The notes beneath the pieces were generated by a model. It was not told the origin of the DNA. It was given only the letters and a program-made list of their open reading frames with translations, and searched no databases. Positions 59,201 to 64,000 of a stretch of 64,000 nt of DNA are shown here, piece after piece. Position 1 is the stretch's first letter. Each line of letters opens with the position of its first letter. A program made the translations under genes and the position numbers. The DNA is from Colias croceus (Eukaryota; Arthropoda; Insecta; Lepidoptera; Pieridae), in contig NC_059545.1 of NCBI RefSeq assembly GCF_905220415.1, positions 134,001-198,000 on the forward strand, in the 5' to 3' direction.

Positions 59201-60351
59201 CATCGCAAGCCCGAATTTATATATTAATATAAATATGTATATTATTATATTATTTATTTATTTATTTAAATTTTAAAAATTTAAAAAAAATTAAATAAAG
59301 GTTTCCCAAGCAGGTCATTAGATTTCATGCCTAAATATCTCATTTATTGTAATATGGTAAAAAATATAGTACAAAACAAAATAAAAAGAATGATGGTCAA
59401 ATTTATTGACAACCCTTACACTATGTTTAGAAATTGGATATCTTCTAAAAACCGCAATAGTGCGGCGTGGTTTTTTTATGAGTGATAGGCCTTATTACGA
59501 GCAATAATTCTATGCTAGTGACAAGCCGCACTTTTGCGTTTTTAGGGAGAAAAAAAATAAAAACGAAAATCTGAAAAAAATATATTTCTCGGTATTCGGA
59601 GGTAGTTTTCCAAAAATAAAAACTGGATAATATGCGCCCAAAGATGCTTTATAAGTCTATATGTATTTAAAATAAATATCTTAGACAGTTACGATTTCAG
59701 AATACATTTCAATATTTTTCATGAAAAATTCACCTAAAGTTTGCCATTTTTTTTTAAAGTATAAGAAATTGACGCGTGGGTGTTCTACTCTTACATTTTA
59801 AATACATCCCTTGATCGATAAATACAATAAACAGCACAGGGATTTTTTTTTGATCTAATGAAACACAGTGTTTTGGTGATTTAAGAATAACTTTGCATAC
59901 GGAAAGCAATTTGTAAAACTATTAACTAATTGCAAGTCTGTGACTGTTAAATTGAGTTCCAAATGAAATTCAACAAAATAAATTCTGAATAAGAACCCTG
60001 CGCCATCTATGATTTGTTGTGTGAAATGAATCGTAAGTATGAATAAAAGGACTACCTACCTATGTTGACACTACTGAAGCACTGAAGCTTATTTTTTTGT
60101 ATTTTTTTTTAAATCTACGTCTTTCACTAGGAGTCATTACATACATCTCGATTATTCTTTAACCAAAATGCAGATGCAGATAAGCAAAAAAGGCAAACCT
60201 ATCAAGAAAATAGTAAGTATTATTTTAGTTATTATTCTTAATAAGTAGGTAAAAAAAGCCTATAAGGTTGATTTAAAATGAACATAATACACTTACCATC
60301 ACTAAAGAAAGCAATTTGAAAGAAACAACACAAAATAATAAGACGCAACAT
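56207..60351 (-). CDS. Secreted dsRNase-like / DNA-RNA non-specific endonuclease homologue, probably inactive
   Basis: Three exons in transcript order, 60351-60297, 58514-58240 and 57103-56207 (stop TAA), in phase, give 408 residues. The start MLRLIILCCFFQIAFFS is a clear signal peptide, so the protein is predicted to be secreted. An N-terminal Cys-containing region (about 20-110) precedes an Endonuclease_NS-like domain: 'YQIIEATRNARHLATLCFDE' (about 123), then FTFADQSLTGTKLLS (about 213), 'VTDFVSNKVPVWKSVANGNL' (about 238) and 'LDVYAGTHGVLSL'. Active relatives have R-G-H where this has D-Q-S, and N-x-x-N-W where this has N-G-N-L. Length and layout match insect gut dsRNases (about 400-450 aa). 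It is convergent with PSMA6. The family call is moderately sure; loss of activity is inferred. Confidence 0.8.
57187..58057. mobile_element. Intronic element with AATTAACGCCC ends
   Basis: Left end CAATTAACGCCC and right end GGGCGTTAATT are inverted copies. The motif AACGCCC or its complement occurs several more times inside (57209-57216, 57532-57560, near 57574, near 57884). No ORF. It fills most of the intron 57104-58239. It could be a degenerate DNA transposon; no target duplication was recognised. Confidence 0.5.
58619..59870. mobile_element. 1.25-kb foldback element with ~420-bp arms
   Basis: Perfect ends CACTGTGTTTCATTAGATC and GATCTAATGAAACACAGTG lie inside a 5-bp duplication TTTTG (58614-58618, 59871-59875). 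The left arm (to about 59070) and right arm (from about 59446) pair almost completely, sharing for example GGCGCATATTATCCAGTTTT and AATAGTGCGGCGTGG in inverted form. The loop is ~370 bp of AT-rich DNA. The left arm has an extra small palindrome ATACATCCCTTGATCGATA. It lies in the first intron of the nuclease-like gene. Confidence 0.9.
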
Positions 60352-63300
60352 GTCTGTATAGCGCGCCGTTTGACTGTGGAGTGATATCTCCTGATAACCC
60401 GCCCTGATCCCGCTATCGGGTGTATTGTTTACTACAACACAAGGTCTGCCAGGTACTGGCCTATAGAGATCCTGTTGTTTCCTTATTCTGCGTTATATTT
60501 GGGCAAATGCGTTTGGACGGTAAGATGAAGTTTAACTAGGTAGATTATGTAGGTAAGGATATTTTTACATAGACTTGTTGAATCATTGACTCGCTCTTTA
60601 TTTATGACTAGCTTTCCGCCTGCGGCTTCGCCCGCGTTTTCAAAGAAAAACCCGCATAGATCCCGTTCCCGTGGGATTTCCTGGATAAAACCTAGCCTAT
60701 GTTACTCGTGGATAATGTAGCTTTCGAATGGTGAAAGAATTTTTTAAATCGGTCCAGTAGTTTATGAGCCTATTCATTACAATCAAACAAACAAAGTTTT
60801 CCTCTTTATAATATTAGTGTAAATATTAATAATTATCATGAATGGCTTAATTAAAACAGAGCATCAATACAATATGTTACGCAGATTTTAACGAAAAATA
60901 ATGATGATCAATGTCCATTATAACATAACTTTCTTGTTATGTCTTAATACGACAATGTAAATTGTAAACCATTAATCTACTGAAGGAAATTTCCACAAAC
61001 AAGACAAATTCATTGCGTAATTATTCTAAGTACATGTTGAAACATTTCACAAATGATGTATGGAGGTCTAAATAAAAACAACAGTTTCGATAGATTGTTT
61101 ATTATGAACATAATATACAATGCCAATGTTTATTTATAAAAGCGGGTAAAATCGACGAGACACATACACCGTACGATAAAACTGTTATATATATATTTAT
61201 AACATATAGAGTACATACTTAACCTCCTACTGTGCGACCCACTTACGAATGTCTGATCTCTTGTATATAAAAACAAAGACGGAGACCGATAAAAATATTT
61301 TATTTTAAAACATGCAAGAGGAAATTACTATACAACTTATGGGAATATAATATAAATGATCGAATTGTATAAAAAAAAAATCATTTGAAAAAGGATTATA
61401 ATTCATCCGTCATCGGGAGTAGAATTCATATATATTGCGACAATGACTCGTACGACTAATCAAAAACTATAACAATAATTAAAAGACAAGTTATTTTTAC
61501 TCAAACATACGGTAGTTTTATAAAAAAAAAAACTTACGAGATTAGTTGCAAAACTTCAGTAATTAATTGAAACTGAAATGCATGCGACCCTTCTCAAAAC
61601 GTTTCACTCAAATTATTTCGATGTTGTGTTACACGTAAATTTAAAGCAAAAAATAAATCACAATATAAAATTGTAGGGCTAAAAGCGTAATTTATTTGTT
61701 TAGATAATATACATAAAAAAACAATTACAAGAGAACGAGACAACAATACATATGTACATTATAAAATTTCATTATTATAATTGTTAGCGCAAACAAAATA
61801 ATCGAAACACGTCGACATATTAAGCGCTACATTTTAGGAGATTAAAAACGTTAAGGTCTAAATAAAAATATCCTCAAACATTGACATTTAAGCACATTTG
61901 AGCCGTAAGAATTCGAAGCCGTTACATCATTATTTATTATTATATAGTGTTAAATAAAATGTTACAGCCAAGCGGAGTGCATGCATCGATATACAAACAA
62001 TATAATATTATGTGCTAGGTATTTAGACTTACACTACGCTGACGGTACCTGTTTCGGTACTTGAGTTCGCAATCAACAACATTCCATTTGATTTGATTTT
62101 TTGTGAAAAAATAAGAAATTTTATTTGTTATGGTTTAATGACCAATTTGAACATAACTTCACGTGTGGTAGAAAGAGACAAAAAAATCGTACCATGAAGG
62201 TTTGACGCGTCTGTGCATTATCCATATCACGCTAATATAGTGACGTCGTACACGTGAGAGATACATGAATTGAGTTTCGGACTCGTTTAAATTCATTAAA
62301 ATATTAATTTACACTACACAGGTATTAAAACGTTTCCATACAATGATACTTCATTGCGAACCCAAAACTTCAACAAATGTGTGCGTGAACGTGTGCACGC
62401 ACACATTGACACGACGAACGTGTTGTTACCACTGATGATATGCATTGCAATTACAAGCACACTCGAAAAGTACGAGATCTATTTACATAAAACATTGTAA
62501 TCTCAATATTAATCACTATTTTCAAGCTCAGATTAATTATTTTAAACACGCTAAGGGCGCGTGTTCACTAGACCACAATATGTTGTATTGCACAGAGTCG
62601 CCCGGCCAGAAATATAACCGCGCGACTTATAACCGGAGCCTATATTCAATCTATCTATTGAAATTATATTTAAGAAAAGAAAATATGAATAAAAAAGATT
62701 ACTTTGAGAATACTTTTTGAGATAATTTTGACACAATATTGGATTGTTTTGGCAAATAAAAATAAGTGTAATAAATAAATGTAGTTTCTTTAGTATTTTC
62801 TCCGCAAATTAGATTTTAGATAAATTAAATATAAGATCCGGGATTTTTAATTACTTGAGATATGTTATAATACAACTACTAGCCATATATATTTTATTGC
62901 GACAAATAGTTGACATACATTTATAACATATAATATGCAATTTTGTGTCTCATACTAAAAACTTGGCCACGCAAGCATATATGCTCGTTAAAAATACAAA
63001 CATACAAATTATGAACGTTGTAGCCTTGTAATAAATATTATATTGATAAAATAGTCAAAATTACTAGGTACATATATCTATCAAACCATGGCAGAAATAT
63101 ATTGATAATAATTAAAGTTATTTCTAGGACCATCTACGAGTCCACGAGAATATCAAAATTCTAAACTATATTAAAACTACACAAAATATACTTCTACCAT
63201 AATGAGATAGATATTAAAGGCATTTTTACATAATATAGTTTATGGGTTACAATGTACGTACTATGCATTATATATTTTTATTATAATCGATTTATAAAAA

Positions 63301-63728
63301 TTGCTACAATTCTATTGCTTCTCTATAGTTAGGTGGAGACCTGTATTCGTACTTATTTTTAAAAACAAACAATTCAAGCTTACTTATTTAATTGAAAAAA
63401 AATAATAATTTCTTAAAATTACAAATTTTTAAGTATCTGTGTCGATAAAACCAATTATAATAGCGAAATACAGGTCTCGAACACGCGGGACTATACTCAA
63501 TTTAAAACAAAAATCCAAACGAACCGAAAAAAAAATTACTTAAAAAAATACCGCTTCACAATTCTACACCTATCAACCGACATTATAAAAAGAAATGACT
63601 GGACTTCCGAAAGTACCTATCATACAGGCCTGTACCGGCGCGGCAACCCCGCACGGCTCCGCGAGCGGTACCACGCGGCAACTCCGCATGGGTCCGCGCG
63701 GCAACCCCGCACGCCGCTCGCCAGGCGC
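60352..63728. other. 5' flank of the nuclease-like gene and likely Rab 3'UTR
   Basis: The first ~150 bp are GC-richer and should hold the promoter of the nuclease-like gene; TGATAA (GATA-type) and GATATC sites are visible near 60390. From about 61080 to 63728 the sequence is AT-rich and non-coding and may be largely the 3'UTR of the - strand Rab gene; AATAAA on the - strand at about 61127-61134 is one possible end. A remnant at 60608-60820 is listed separately. Confidence 0.4.
60608..60820 (+). mobile_element. RTE-type LINE 3' remnant
   Basis: It starts CTAGCTTTCCGCCTGCGGCT, continues CGCATAGATCCCGTTCCCGT, AATCGGTCCAGTAG and ends CTTTATAATATTAGTG: the complete form of this widespread lepidopteran 3' end. 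Non-coding. Confidence 0.7.
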
Positions 63729-63923
63729 CTAGGAGCAGCAGGCGCGGGCGGGCGGCGCGCGCGAGGGCCGGCGCTCGACCGCGATGCGCGCGTGGTCCGC
63801 GTCCGCCTCGCGCCCCGCCGTCTTGTCCAGGATCGCCTCCGCCAGCTCAGAGAACGCGCGGTCGATGTTTATGTTCGACTTCGCTGAGGTCTCCATGAAG
63901 CGGATGCCGTGCTCGCGGGCTAT
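63729..63923 (-). CDS. Rab10: Rab GTPase C-terminal exon (Rab10-like)
   Basis: The terminal exon encodes 64 residues starting IAREHGIRFMETSAKSNINI and ends ...ARACCS with TAG at 63729-63731. METSAK is the G5 guanine-base motif of Rab GTPases. FSELAEAILDKTAGR continues the last helix, and the Cys-Cys near the end is the geranylgeranylation site. IAREHGIRF plus LAEAILDKT points to Rab10 rather than Rab8 or Rab35. Rab10 directs polarised exocytic and basement-membrane traffic. The acceptor is at 63924-63925 in phase 0; the remaining exons lie to the right of the window. The 3' coding part is extremely GC-rich. Confidence 0.85.
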   Translation of the reverse strand: MAREHGIRFMETSAKSNINIDRAFSELAEAILDKTAGREADADHARIAVERRPSRAPPARACCS

Positions 63924-64000
63924 CTGCAATTGCAAAACGTCGTTTTGTTATTGAACAGTCTTTTAATTGTATCTCTATACTTTAAATTACTAGCTGTCAT

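Overview
The window looks like nuclear DNA from a moth or butterfly. Small GC-rich exons sit in very AT-rich introns, and the introns carry repeat types common in Lepidoptera: 'CCCGCGGCTTCGCCCGCG' LINE/RTE-type 3' remnants, an 'AACCGACTTCAAA' terminal-inverted-repeat element, a B-box SINE, a Jockey/CR1-like LINE tail and many MITEs. All gene models were built by hand from reading frames, splice-site phase and family motifs. No search was run.

Layout. (1) About 6.2-22.8 kb, + strand: a 15-exon model (6933-22781, 1021 codons plus stop, 5' end missing) for an atypical unconventional myosin, best matched to Dachs (myosin XX class) of the Fat/Dachsous growth and planar-polarity pathway. A probable further upstream exon lies at 6160-6355; no start codon was found. 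Its introns are packed with repeats: a SINE with a 15-bp target-site duplication, a 15-bp minisatellite with longer spacer repeats, two arrays of a 100-bp satellite in opposite orientation, and two related palindromic elements, one nested in another TIR element. (2) 27.6-50.9 kb, - strand: a complete four-exon gene for a 234-aa, largely helical protein I cannot name, with a 20.4-kb intron. (3) 52.6-56.0 kb, + strand: complete five-exon proteasome subunit alpha-6 (246 aa). (4) 56.2-60.4 kb, - strand: complete three-exon secreted protein (408 aa) resembling insect dsRNase / DNA-RNA non-specific endonucleases but lacking the catalytic R-G-H triplet. Two inverted-repeat elements sit in its introns. 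(5) 63.7-63.9 kb, - strand: terminal exon of a Rab GTPase, most like Rab10, the gene continuing beyond the window.

Relationships. The myosin and the unnamed gene are tail to tail; the unnamed gene and PSMA6 are head to head (start codons 1.7 kb apart, with a foldback transposon between them); PSMA6 and the nuclease-like gene are tail to tail with stop codons only about 200 bp apart and opposing poly(A) signals within 26 bp. The genes do not form one pathway. The most notable points are the degenerate nucleotide-binding motifs of the myosin, the probably inactive secreted nuclease fold, the inverted satellite arrays inside the myosin gene, and a 24-nt string shared by two loci and flanked by short direct repeats, one of which can be shown to be an insertion.
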